From positions 744,001 to 808,000 of the forward strand of contig JAUIMM010000699.1 of the NCBI GenBank assembly GCA_031769625.1: a stretch of 64,000 nucleotides of DNA, read 5' to 3'. The notes below the pieces were generated by a model that saw nothing but the letters and a program-made list of their open reading frames with translations, had not been told where the DNA came from and made no database searches. Shown piece by piece: positions 36,701 to 49,687 of the stretch (positions within the stretch are counted from its first letter, which is position 1; each line of letters opens with the position of its first letter). The DNA is from Taudactylus pleione. Lineage: Eukaryota > Chordata > Amphibia > Anura > Myobatrachidae. A program made the position numbers and the translations under genes.

Positions 36701-39700
36701 CAACATGGTAGAAAAACCGTTTCACATCCAATTTGTGGGTCTTTTTCTTCAAAACATTCCGTGAAATTTTGAGCTGTCTGTGTTTGCTACAAGAGGAGAT
36801 ATCACAAAGTATGCGCTTTTGTTGTTTCCATTGCTTTCAATGCATTTTGGCCTAAAACGAGCATATGCTGTTTTTTCTTAAACGCAACATGGGAGAAAAA
36901 CCATTTCACATCACATTTGTGGGTCTTGGTCTTCAACACATTTTTTGAAATTTTGAGCTGTCTGTGTTTGCTACAAGAGGAGATATCACAAAGTATGCGC
37001 TTTTGTTGTTTCCATTGCTTTCAATGCGTTTTGGCATAAAACGAGCATTTGCTGTTTTCTCTTAAATACAACATGGGAGAAAAACCATTTCATATCACAT
37101 TTGTGGGTCTTGTTCTTCAACACATTCGGTGAAATTTTGAGCTGTCTGTTTGATACAAGAGGAGATATCACAAAGTATGCGCTTTTGTTGTTTTCATTGC
37201 TTTCAATGCATTTTGGCCTAAAACAACCATTTGCTGTTTTCTCTTAAACACAACATGGGAGACAAACCTTTTCACATCACATTTGTGGGTCTTGTTCTTC
37301 AACTCATTCGGTGAAATTTTGAGCTGTCTGTGTTTGCTACAAGAGGAGATATCACAAAGTATGCGCTTTTGTTGTTTCCATTGCTTTCAATGCATTTTGA
37401 CCTAAAACGAGCATTTGCTGTTTTTTCTTAAACGCATCATGTGAGAAAAACCATTTCACATCACATTTGTGGGTCTTGTTCTTCAACACATTCGGTGAAA
37501 TTTTGAGCTGTCTGTTTGCTACAAGAGGAGATATCACAAAGTATGCGCTTTTGTTGTTTCCATTGTTTTCAATGCATTTTGGCCTAAAACGAGCATTTGC
37601 TGTTTTCTTTCAAATGCAACATGGGAGAAAAACCATTTCACATCACATTTGTGGGTCTTGGTCTTCAACACATTTTTTGAAATTTTGAGCTGTCTGTGTT
37701 TGCTACAAGAGGAGATATCACAAAGTATGCGCTTCTGTTGTTTCCATTTCTTTCAATGCGTTTTGGCCTAAAACGAGCATTTGCTGTTTTCTCTTAAATA
37801 CAACATGGGAGAAAAACCATTTCATATCACATTTGTGGGTCTTGTTCTTCAACACATTCAGTGAAATTTTGAGCTGTCTGTTTGATACAAGCGGAGATAT
37901 CACAAAGTATGCGCTTTTGTTGTTTTCATTGCTTTCAATGCATTTTGGCCTAAAACAACCATTTGCTGTTTTCTCTTAAACGCAACATGGGAGAAAAACC
38001 TTTTCACATCACATTTGTGGGTCTTGTTCTTCAACACATTCGGTGAAATTTTGAGCTGTCTGTGTTTGCTACAAGAGGAGATATCACAAAGTATGCGCTT
38101 TTGTTGTTTCCATTGCTTTCAATGCATTATGACCTAAAATGAGCATTTGCTGTTTTCTCTTAAACGCAACATGGGAGAAAAACCATTTCACATCACATTT
38201 GTGGGTCTTGTTCTTCAACACATTTGGTGAAATTTTGAGCTGTCTGTGTTTGCTACAAGAGGAGATATCACAAAGTATGTGCTTTTGTTGTTTCCATTGC
38301 TTTCAATGCATTTTGGCCTAAAACGAGCATTTGCTGTTTTTTCTTAAACGCATCATGTGAGAAAAACCATTTCACATCACATTTGTGGGTCTTGGTCTTC
38401 GACACATTTGGTGAAATTTTGAACTGTCTGTGTTTGCTACAAGAGGAGATATCACAAAGTATGTGCTTTTGTTGTTTCCATTGCTTTCAATGCATTTTGG
38501 CCTAAAACGAGCATTTGCTGTTTTCTCTAAAATGCGACATTGGAGAAAAACCATTTCACATCACATTTGTGGGTCTTGGTCTTCAACACATTTGGTGAAA
38601 TTTTGAGCTGTCTGTGTTTGCTACAAGATGAGATATCACAAAGTATGCGCTTTTGTTGTTTCCATTGCTTTCAATGCATTTTGGCCTAAAATGAGCATTT
38701 GATGTTTTTTCTTAAACCCAACATGGGAGAAAAAACATTTCACATCACATTTGTGGGTCTTGGTCTTCAACACATTCGGTGAAATTTTGAGCTGTCTGTG
38801 TTTGCTACAAGAGGAGATATCACAAAGTATGTGCTTTTGTTGTTTCCATTGCTTTCAATGCATTTTGGCCTAAAACGTGCATTTGCTGTTTTCTTTCAAA
38901 TGCAACATGGGAGAAAAACCATTTCACATCACATTTGTGGGTCTTGGTCTTCAACACATTTTTTGAAATTTTGAGCTGTCTGTGTTAGCTACAAGAGGAG
39001 ATATCACAAAGTATGCGCTTTTGTTGTTTCCATTGTTTTCAATGCATTTTGGCCTAAAACGAGCATTTGCTGTTTTCTTTCAAATGCAACATGGGAGAAA
39101 AACCATTTCACATCACATTTGTGGGTCTTGGTCTTCAACACATTTTTTGAAATTTTGAGCTGTCTGTGTTAGCTACAAGAGGAGATATCACAAAGTATGC
39201 GCTTTTGTTGTTTCCATTGCTTTCAATGCATTTTGGCCTAAAACGAGCATTTGATGTTTTTACTTAAACCCAACATGGGAGAAAAAACATTTCACATCTC
39301 ATTTGTGGGTCTTGTTCTTCAACACATTCGGTGAAATTTTGAGCTGTCTGTTTGATACAAGAGGAGATATCACAAAGTATGCGCTTTTGTTGTTTTCATT
39401 GCTTTCAATGCATTTTGGCCTAAAACAACCATTTGCTGTTTTCTCTTAAACGCAACATGGGAGAAAAACCTTTTCACATCAAATTTGTGGGTCTTGTTCT
39501 TCAACACATTCGGTGAAATTTTGAGCTGTCTGTGTTTGCTACAAGAGGAGATATCACAAAGTATGCGCTTTTGTTGTTTCCATTGCTTTCAATGCATTTT
39601 GGCCTAAAACGAGCATTTGCTGTTTTTTCTTAAACGCAACATGGGAGAAAAACCATTTTACATCACATTTGTGGGTCTTGGTCTTCAACACATTTGTTGA

Positions 39701-41122
39701 AATTTTGAGCTGTCTGTGTTTGCTACAAGAGGAGATATCACAAAGTATGCGCTTTTGTTGTTTTCATTGCTTTCAATGCATTTTGGCCTAAAACGAGCAT
39801 TTGCTGTTTTCTCTTAAACGCAACATGGGAGAAAAACCGTTTCACATCAAATTTGTGGGTCTTGGTCTTCAAAACATTCGGTGAAATTTTGAGCTGTCTG
39901 TGTTTGCTACAAGAGGAGATATCACAAACTATGCGCTTTTGTTGTTTCCATTGCTTTCAATACATTTTGGCCTAAAATGAGCATTTGCTGTTTTCTCTTA
40001 AATACAACATGGGAGAAAAACCATTTCACATCACATTTGTGTGTCTTGTTCTTCAACACATTCGGTGAAATTTTGAGCTGTCTGTGTTTGCTACAAGAGG
40101 AGATATCACAAAGTATGTGCTTTTGTTGTTTCCATTGCTTTCAATGCATTTTGGCCTAAAACGAGCATTTGCTGTTTTTTCTTAAACTCATCATGTGAGA
40201 AAAAACATTTCACATCACATTTGTGGGTCTTGTTCTTCAACACATTCGGTGAAATTTTGAGCTGTCTGTTTGCTACAAGAGGAGATATCACAAAGTATGC
40301 GCTTTTGTTGTTTCCATTGTTTTCAATGCATTTTGGCCTAAAACGAGCATTTGCTGTTTTCTTTCAAATGCAACATGGGAGAAAAACCATTTCACATCAC
40401 ATTTGTGGGTCTTGGTCTTCAACACATTTTTTGAAATTTTGAGCTGTCTGTGTTTGCTACAAGAGGAGATATCACAAAGTATGCGCTTCTGTTGTTTCCA
40501 TTTCTTTCAATGCGTTTTGGCCTAAAACGAGCATTTGCTGTTTTCTCTTAAATACAACATGGGAGAAAAACCATTTCATATCACATTTGTGGGTCTTGTT
40601 CTTCAACACATTCGGTGAAATTTTGAGCTGTCTGTTTGATACAAGAGGAGATATCACAAAGTATGCGCTTTTGTTGTTTTCATTGCTTTCAATGCATTTT
40701 GGCCTAAAACAACCATTTGCTGTTTTCTCTTAAACGCAACATGGGAGAAAAACCTTTTCACATCACATTTGTGGGTCTTGTTCTTCAACACATTCGGTGA
40801 AATTTTGAGCTGTCTGTGTTTGCTACAAGAGGAGATATCACAAAGTATGTGCTTTTGTTGTTTCCATTGCTTTCAATGCATTTTGGCCTAAAACGAGCAT
40901 TTGCTGTTTTTTCTTAAACGCAACATGGGAGAAAAACCATTTTACATCACATTTGTGGGTCTTGGTCTTCAACACATTTTTTTAAATTTTGAGCTGTCTG
41001 TGTTTGCTACAAGAGGAGATATCACAAAGTATGCGCTTCTGTTGTTTCCATTTCTTTCAATGCGTTTTGGCCTAAAACGAGCATTTGCTGTTTTCTCTTA
41101 AATACAACATGGGAGAAAAAAC

Positions 41123-44100
41123 ATTTCACATCACATTTGTGGGTCTTGTTCTTCAACACATTCGGTGAAATTTTGAGCTGTCTGTTTGCTACAAGAGGAG
41201 ATATCACAAAGTATGCGCTTTTGTTGTTTCCATTGTTTTCAATGCATTTTGGCCTAAAACGAGCATTTGCTGTTTTCTTTCAAATGCAACATGGGAGAAA
41301 AACCATTTCACATCACATTTGTGGGTCTTGGTCTTCAACACATTTTTTTAAATTTTGAGCTGTCTGTGTTTGCTACAAGAGGAGATATCACAAAGTATGC
41401 GCTTCTGTTGTTTCCATTTCTTTCAATGCGTTTTGGCCTAAAATGAGCATTTGCTGTTTTCTCTTAAATACAACATGGGAGAAAAACCATTTCATATCAC
41501 ATTTGTGGGTCTTGTTCTTCAACACATTCGGTGAAATTTTGAGCTGTCTGTTTGATACAAGAGGAGATATCACAAAGTATGCGCTTTTGTTGTTTTCATT
41601 GCTTTCAATGCATTTTGGCCTAAAACAACCATTTGCTGTTTTCTCTTAAACGCAACATGGGAGAAAAACCTTTTCACATCAAATTTGTGGGTCTTGTTCT
41701 TCAACACATTCGGTGAAATTTTGAGCTGTCTGTGTTTGCTACAAGAGGAGATATCACAAAGTATGCGCTTTTGTTGTTTCCATTGCTTTCAATGCATTTT
41801 GGCCTAAAACGAGCATTTGCTGTTTTTTCTTAAACGCAACATGGGAGAAAAACCATTTTACATCACATTTGTGGGTCTTGGTCTTCAACACATTTGTTGA
41901 AATTTTGAGCTGTCTGTGTTTGCTACAAGAGGAGATATCACAAAGTATGCGCTTTTGTTGTTTTCATTGCTTTCAATGCATTTTGGCCTAAAACGAGCAT
42001 TTGCTGTTTTCTCTTAAACGCAACATGGGAGAAAAACCGTTTCACATCAAATTTGTGGGTCTTGGTCTTCAAAACATTCGGTGAAATTTTGAGCTGTCTG
42101 TGTTTGCTACAAGAGGAGATATCACAAACTATGCGCTTTTGTTGTTTCCATTGCTTTCAATACATTTTGGCCTAAAATGAGCATTTGCTGTTTTCTCTTA
42201 AATACAACATGGGAGAAAAACCATTTCACATCACATTTGTGGGTCTTGTTCTTCAACACATTCGGTGAAATTTTGAGCTGTCTGTGTTTGCTACAAGAGG
42301 AGATATCACAAAGTATGTGCTTTTGTTGTTTCCATTGCTTTCAATGCATTTTGGCCTAAAACGAGCATTTGCTGTTTTTTCTTAAACGCATCATGTGAGA
42401 AAAACCATTTCACATCACATTTGTGGGTCTTGTTCTTCAACACATTCGGTGAAATTTTGAGCTGTCTGTTTGCTACAAGAGGAGATATCACAAAGTATGC
42501 GCTTTTGTTGTTTCCATTGTTTTCAATGCATTTTGGCCTAAAACGAGCATTTGCTGTTTTCTTTCAAATGCAACATGGGAGAAAAACCATTTCACATCAC
42601 ATTTGTGGGTCTTGGTCTTCAACACATTTTTTGAAATTTTGAGCTGTCTGTGTTTGCTACAAGAGGAGATATCACAAAGTATGCGCTTCTGTTGTTTCCA
42701 TTTCTTTCAATGCGTTTTGGCCTAAAACGAGCATTTGCTGTTTTCTCTTAAATACAACATGGGAGAAAAACCATTTCATATCACATTTGTGGGTCTTGTT
42801 CTTCAACACATTCGGTGAAATTTTGAGCTGTCTGTTTGATACAAGAGGAGATATCACAAAGTATGCGCTTTTGTTGTTTTCATTGCTTTCAATGCATTTT
42901 GGCCTAAAACAACCATTTGCTGTTTTCTCTTAAACGCAACATGGGAGAAAAACCTTTTCACATCACATTTGTGGGTCTTGTTCTTCAACACATTCGGTGA
43001 AATTTTGAGCTGTCTGTGTTTGCTACAAGAGGAGATATCACAAAGTATGTGCTTTTGTTGTTTCCATTGCTTTCAATGCATTTTGGCCTAAAACGAGCAT
43101 TTGCTGTTTTTTCTTAAACGCAACATGGGAGAAAAACCATTTTACATCACATTTGTGGGTCTTGGTCTTCAACACATTTTTTTAAATTTTGAGCTGTCTG
43201 TGTTTGCTACAAGAGGAGATATCACAAAGTATGCGCTTCTGTTGTTTCCATTTCTTTCAATGCGTTTTGGCCTAAAACGAGCATTTGCTGTTTTCTCTTA
43301 AATACAACATGGGAGAAAAACCATTTCATATCACATTTGTGGGTCTTGTTCTTCAACACATTCGGTGAAATTTTGAGCTGTCTGTTTGATACAAGAGGAG
43401 ATATCACAAAGTATGCGCTTTTGTTGTTTTCATTGCTTTCAATGCATTTTGGCCTAAAACAACCATTTGCTGTTTTCTCTTAAACGCAACAAGGGAGAAA
43501 AACCATTTCACATCACATTTGTGGGTCTTGTTCTTCAACACATTCGGTGAAATTTTGAGCTGTCTGTGTTTGCTACAAGAGGAGATATCACAAAGTATGC
43601 GCTTCTGTTGTTTCCATTTCTTTCAATGCGTTTTGGCCTAAAACGAGCATTTGCTGTTTTCTCTTAAATACAACATGGGAGAAAAACCATTTCATATCAC
43701 ATTTGTGGGTCTTGTTCTTCAACACATTCGGTGAAATTTTGAGCTGTCTGTTTGATACAAGAGGAGATATCACAAAGTATGCGCTTTTGTTGTTTCCATT
43801 GCTTTCAATGCATTTTGACCTAAAACGAGCATTTGCTGTTTTCTCTTAAACGCAACATGGGAGAAAAACCATTTCACATCACATTTGTGGGTCTTGTTCT
43901 TCAACACATTCGGTGAAATTTTGAGCTGTCTGTGTTTGCTACAAGAGGAGATATCACAAAGTATGTGCTTTTGTTGTTTCCATTGCTTTCAATGCATTTT
44001 GGCCTAAAACGAGCATTTGCTGTTTTTTCTTAAACGCATCATGTGAGAAAAACCATTTCACATCACATTTGTGGGTCTTGTTCTTCAACACATTCGGTGA

Positions 44101-46440
44101 AATTTTGAGCTGTCTGTTTGCTACAAGAGGAGATATCACAAAGTATGCGCTTTTGTTGTTTCCATTGTTTTCAATGCATTTTGGCCTAAAACGAGCATTT
44201 GCTGTTTTCTTTCAAATGCAACATGGGAGAAAAACCATTTCACATCAAATTTGTGGGTCTTGGTCTTCAACACATTTTTTGAAATTTTGAGCTGTCTGTG
44301 TTTGCTACAAGAGGAGATATCACAAAGTATGCGCTTCTGTTGTTTCCATTTCTTTCAATGCGTTTTGGCCTAAAACGAGCATTTGCTGTTTTCTCTTAAA
44401 TACAACATGGGAGAAAAACCATTTCATATCACATTTGTGGGTCTTGTTCTTCAACACATTCGGTGAAATTTTGAGCTGTCTGTTTGATACAAGAGGAGAT
44501 ATCACAAAGTATGCGCTTTTGTTGTTTTCATTGCTTTCAATGCATTTTGGCCTAAAACAACCATTTGCTGTTTTCTCTTAAACGCAACATGGGAGAAAAA
44601 CCTTTTCACATCACATTTGTGGGTCTTGTTCTTCAACACATTCGGTGAAATTTTGAGCTGTCTGTGTTTGCTACAAGAGGAGATATCACAAAGTATGCGC
44701 TTTTGTTGTTTCCATTGCTTTCAATGCATTTTGACCTAAAATGAGCATTTGCTGTTTTCTCTTAAACGCAACATGGGAGAAAAACCATTTCACATCACAT
44801 TTGTGGGTCTTGTTCTTCAACACATTCGGTGAAATTTTGAGCTGTCTGTGTTTGCTACAAGAGGAGATATCACAAAGTATGTGCTTTTGTTGTTTCCATT
44901 GCTTTCAATGCATTTTGGCATAAAACGAGCATTTGCTGTTTTTTGTTAAACGCATCATGTGATAAAAACCATTTCACATCACATTTGTGGGTCTTGGTCT
45001 TCGACACATTTGGTGAAATTTTGAGCTGTCTGTGTTTGCTACAAGAGGAGATATCACAAAGTAAGCGCTTTTGTTGTTTCCATTGCTTTCAATGCATTTT
45101 GGCCTAAAACGAGCATTTGCTGTTTTCTCTAAAACACGACATTGGAGAAAAACCATTTCACATCACATTTGTGGGTCTTGGTCTTCAACACATTTGGTGA
45201 AATTTTGAGCTGTCTGGGTTTGCTACAAGATGAGATATCACAAAGTATGCGCTTTTGTTGTTTCCATTGCTTTCAATGCATTTTGGCCTAAAATGAGCAT
45301 TTGATGTTTTTTCTTAAACGCAACATGGGAGAAAAACCATTTCACATCACATTTGTGGGTCTTGGTCTTCAACACATTTTTTGAAATTTTGAGCTGTCTG
45401 TGTTTGCTACAAGAGGAGATATCACAAAGTATGCGCTTCTGTTGTTTCCATTTCTTTCAATGCGTTTTGGCCTAAAACGAGCATTTGCTGTTTTCTCTTA
45501 AATACAACATGGGAGAAAAACCATTTCATATCACATTTGTGGGTCTTGTTCTTCAACACATTCGGTGAAATTTTGAGCTGTCTGTTTGATACAAGAGGAG
45601 ATATCACAAAGTATGCGCTTTTGTTGTTTTCATTGCTTTCAATGCATTTTGGCCTAAAACAACCATTTGCTGTTTTCTCTTAAACGCAACATGGGAGAAA
45701 AACCTTTTCACATCACATTTGTGGGTCTTGTTCTTCAACACATTCGGTGAAATTTTGAGCTGTCTGTGTTTGCTACAAGAGGAGATATCACAAAGTATGC
45801 GCTTTTGTTGTTTCCATTGCTTTCAATGCATTTTGGCCTAAAACGAGCATTTGCTGTTTTTTCTTAAACGCAACATGGGAGAAAAACCATTTTACATCAC
45901 ATTTGTGGGTCTTGGTCTTCAACATATTTGTTGAAATTTTGAGCTGTCTGTGTTTGCTACAAGAGGAGATATCACAAAGTATGCGCTTTTGTTGTTTTCA
46001 TTGCTTTCAATGCATTTTGGCCTAAAACGAGCATTTGCTGTTTTCTCTTAAACGCAACATGGGAGAAAAACCGTTTCACATCAAATTTGTGGGTCTTGGT
46101 CTTCAAAACATTCGGTGAAATTTTGAGCTGTCTGTGTTTGCTACAAGAGGAGATATCACAAACTATGCGCTTTTGTTGTTTCCATTGCTTTCAATACATT
46201 TTGGCCTAAAATGAGCATTTGCTGTTTTCTCTTAAATACAACATGGGAGAAAAACCATTTCACATCACATTTGTGGGTCTTGGTCTTCAACACATTCGGT
46301 GAAATTTTGAGCTGTCTGTGTTTGCTACAAGAGGAGATATCACAAAGTATGTGCTTTTGTTGTTTCCATTGCTTTCAATGCATTTTGGCCTAAAACGAGC
46401 ATTTGCTGTTTTTTCTTAAACGCATCATGTGAGAAAAACC
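41123..46440 (+). repeat. 5.3-kb higher-order unit, first copy in tandem
   Basis: These 29 monomers form a unit whose next copy starts at 46441. Constant 5,318-bp spacing holds across many marker units (42177 to 47495, 43101 to 48419, 43954 to 49272). Inside are C-D-A-B cassettes, units with TTTTTTTAAATTTTG, a GCAACAAGGGAG unit, the GTAAGCGCTT unit and the CAATACATTTTGG unit. The order is the same as at 13261-18578 in copy A. Confidence 0.83.
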
Positions 46441-49400
46441 ATTTCACATCACATTTGTGGGTCTTGTTCTTCAACACATTCGGTGAAATTTTGAGCTGTC
46501 TGTTTGCTACAAGAGGAGATATCACAAAGTATGCGCTTTTGTTGTTTCCATTGTTTTCAATGCATTTTGGCCTAAAACGAGCATTTGCTGTTTTCTTTCA
46601 AATGCAACATGGGAGAAAAACCATTTCACATCACATTTGTGGGTCTTGGTCTTCAACACATTTTTTGAAATTTTGAGCTGTCTGTGTTTGCTACAAGAGG
46701 AGATATCACAAAGTATGCGCTTCTGTTGTTTCCATTTCTTTCAATGCGTTTTGGCCTAAAATGAGCATTTGCTGTTTTCTCTTAAATACAACATGGGAGA
46801 AAAACCATTTCATATCACATTTGTGGGTCTTGTTCTTCAACACATTCGGTGAAATTTTGAGCTGTCTGTTTGATACAAGAGGAGATATCACAAAGTATGC
46901 GCTTTTGTTGTTTTCATTGCTTTCAATGCATTTTGGCCTAAAACAACCATTTGCTGTTTTCTCTTAAACGCAACATGGGAGAAAAACCTTTTCACATCAA
47001 ATTTGTGGGTCTTGTTCTTCAACACATTCGGTGAAATTTTGAGCTGTCTGTGTTTGCTACAAGAGGAGATATCACAAAGTATGCGCTTTTGTTGTTTCCA
47101 TTGCTTTCAATGCATTTTGGCCTAAAACGAGCATTTGCTGTTTTTTCTTAAACGCAACATGGGAGAAAAACCATTTTACATCACATTTGTGGGTCTTGGT
47201 CTTCAACACATTTGTTGAAATTTTGAGCTGTCTGTGTTTGCTACAAGAGGAGATATCACAAAGTATGCGCTTTTGTTGTTTTCATTGCTTTCAATGCATT
47301 TTGGCCTAAAACGAGCATTTGCTGTTTTCTCTTAAACGCAACATGGGAGAAAAACCGTTTCACTTCAAATTTGTGGGTCTTGGTCTTCAAAACATTCGGT
47401 GAAATTTTGAGCTGTCTGTGTTTGCTACAAGAGGAGATATCACAAACTATGCGCTTTTGTTGTTTCCATTGCTTTCAATACATTTTGGCCTAAAATGAGC
47501 ATTTGCTGTTTTCTCTTAAATACAACATGGGAGAAAAACCATTTCACATCACATTTGTGGGTCTTGTTCTTCAACACATTCGGTGAAATTTTGAGCTGTC
47601 TGTGTTTGCTACAAAAGGAGATATCACAAAGTATGTGCTTTTGTTGTTTCCATTGCTTTCAATGCATTTTGGCCTAAAACGAGCATTTGCTGTTTTTTCT
47701 TAAACGCATCATGTGAGAAAAACCATTTCACATCACATTTGTGGGTCTTGTTCTTCAACACATTCGGTGAAATTTTGAGCTGTCTGTTTGCTACAAGAGG
47801 AGATATCACAAAGTATGCGCTTTTGTTGTTTCCATTGTTTTCAATGCATTTTGGCCTAAAACGAGCATTTGCTGTTTTCTTTCAAATGCAACATGGGAGA
47901 AAAACCATTTCACATCACATTTGTGGGTCTTGGTCTTCAACACATTTTTTGAAATTTTGAGCTGTCTGTGTTTGCTACAAGAGGAGATATCACAAAGTAT
48001 GCGCTTCTGTTGTTTCCATTTCTTTCAATGCGTTTTGGCCTAAAACGAGCATTTGCTGTTTTCTCTTAAATACAACATGGGAGAAAAACCATTTCATATC
48101 ACATTTGTGGATCTTGTTCTTCAACACATTCGGTGAAATTTTGAGCTGTCTGTTTGATACAAGAGGAGATATCACAAAGTATGCGCTTTTGTTGTTTTCA
48201 TTGCTTTCAATGCATTTTGGCCTAAAACAACCATTTGCTGTTTTCTCTTAAACGCAACATGGGAGAAAAACCTTTTCACATCACATTTGTGGGTCTTGTT
48301 CTTCAACACATTCGGTGAAATTTTGAGCTGTCTGTGTTTGCTACAAGAGGAGATATCACAAAGTATGTGCTTTTGTTGTTTCCATTGCTTTCAATGCATT
48401 TTGGCCTAAAACGAGCATTTGCTGTTTTTTCTTAAACGCAACATGGGAGAAAAACCATTTTACATCACATTTGTGGGTCTTGGTCTTCAACACATTTTTT
48501 TAAATTTTGAGCTGTCTGTGTTTGCTACAAGAGGAGATATCACAAAGTATGCGCTTCTGTTGTTTCCATTTCTTTCAATGCGTTTTGGCCTAAAACGAGC
48601 ATTTGCTGTTTTCTCTTAAATACAACATGGGAGAAAAACCATTTCATATCACATTTGTGGGTCTTGTTCTTCAACACATTCGGTGAAATTTTGAGCTGTC
48701 TGTTTGATACAAGAGGAGATATCACAAAGTATGCGCTTTTGTTGTTTTCATTGCTTTCAATGCATTTTGGCCTAAAACAACCATTTGCTGTTTTCTCTTA
48801 AACGCAACAAGGGAGAAAAACCATTTCACATCACATTTGTGGGTCTTGTTCTTCAACACATTCGGTGAAATTTTGAGCTGTCTGTGTTTGCTACAAGAGG
48901 AGATATCACAAAGTATGCGCTTCTGTTGTTTCCATTTCTTTCAATGCGTTTTGGCCTAAAACGAGCATTTGCTGTTTTCTCTTAAATACAACATGGGAGA
49001 AAAACCATTTCATATCACATTTGTGGGTCTTGTTCTTCAACACATTCGGTGAAATTTTGAGCTGTCTGTTTGATACAAGAGGAGATATCACAAAGTATGC
49101 GCTTTTGTTGTTTCCATTGCTTTCAATGCATTTTGACCTAAAACGAGCATTTGCTGTTTTCTCTTAAACGCAACATGGGAGAAAAACCATTTCACATCAC
49201 ATTTGTGGGTCTTGTTCTTCAACACATTCGGTGAAATTTTGAGCTGTCTGTGTTTGCTACAAGAGGAGATATCACAAAGTATGTGCTTTTGTTGTTTCCA
49301 TTGCTTTCAATGCATTTTGGCCTAAAACGAGCATTTGCTGTTTTTTCTTAAACGCATCATGTGAGAAAAACCATTTCACATCACATTTGTGGGTCTTGTT

Positions 49401-49503
49401 CTTCAACACATTCGGTGAAATTTTGAGCTGTCTGTTTGCTACAAGAGGAGATATCACAAAGTATGCGCTTTTGTTGTTTCCATTGTTTTCAATGCATTTT
49501 GGC

Positions 49504-49687
49504 CTAAAACGAGCATTTGCTGTTTTCTTTCAAATGCAACATGGGAGAAAAACCATTTCACATCAAATTTGTGGGTCTTGGTCTTCAACACATTTTTTGA
49601 AATTTTGAGCTGTCTGTGTTTGCTACAAGAGGAGATATCACAAAGTATGCGCTTTTGTTGTTTCCATTGTTTTCAATGCATTTTGGC
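49504..49687 (+). repeat. Extra 184-bp D/C hybrid monomer
   Basis: This unit has the start of type D (TTTCTTTCAAATGC, CACATCAAATTTG, ACACATTTTTTG) and the end of type C (GCGCTTTTG, CCATTGTTTTCAATGC). It is followed by a second D unit (49688-49871) with the same CACATCAAATTTG variant but the usual D ending. The related copies at 16331 and 44193 have only one D. Exactly one monomer length has been duplicated, with the exchange point inside sequence shared by C and D. Confidence 0.9.

Larger units (their letters stand above)
27863..47304 (+). repeat. Large duplication, copy B (partner 1-19442)
   Basis: This is the second copy of the block above, starting with the same 183-bp unit (one T missing from the T-run after GCTG) that opens the window. 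The match runs to about 47304. Beyond that point this copy continues as another 5,318-bp repeat, while copy A jumps into a different arrangement. Copy B therefore preserves what looks like the intact continuation, and copy A carries a local deletion. The offset of 27,862 bp equals 152 monomers in my tally (52 x 182, 4 x 183, 1 x 186, 95 x 184). The very small number of differences implies a recent event, or alternatively an assembly artefact. Confidence 0.93.
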
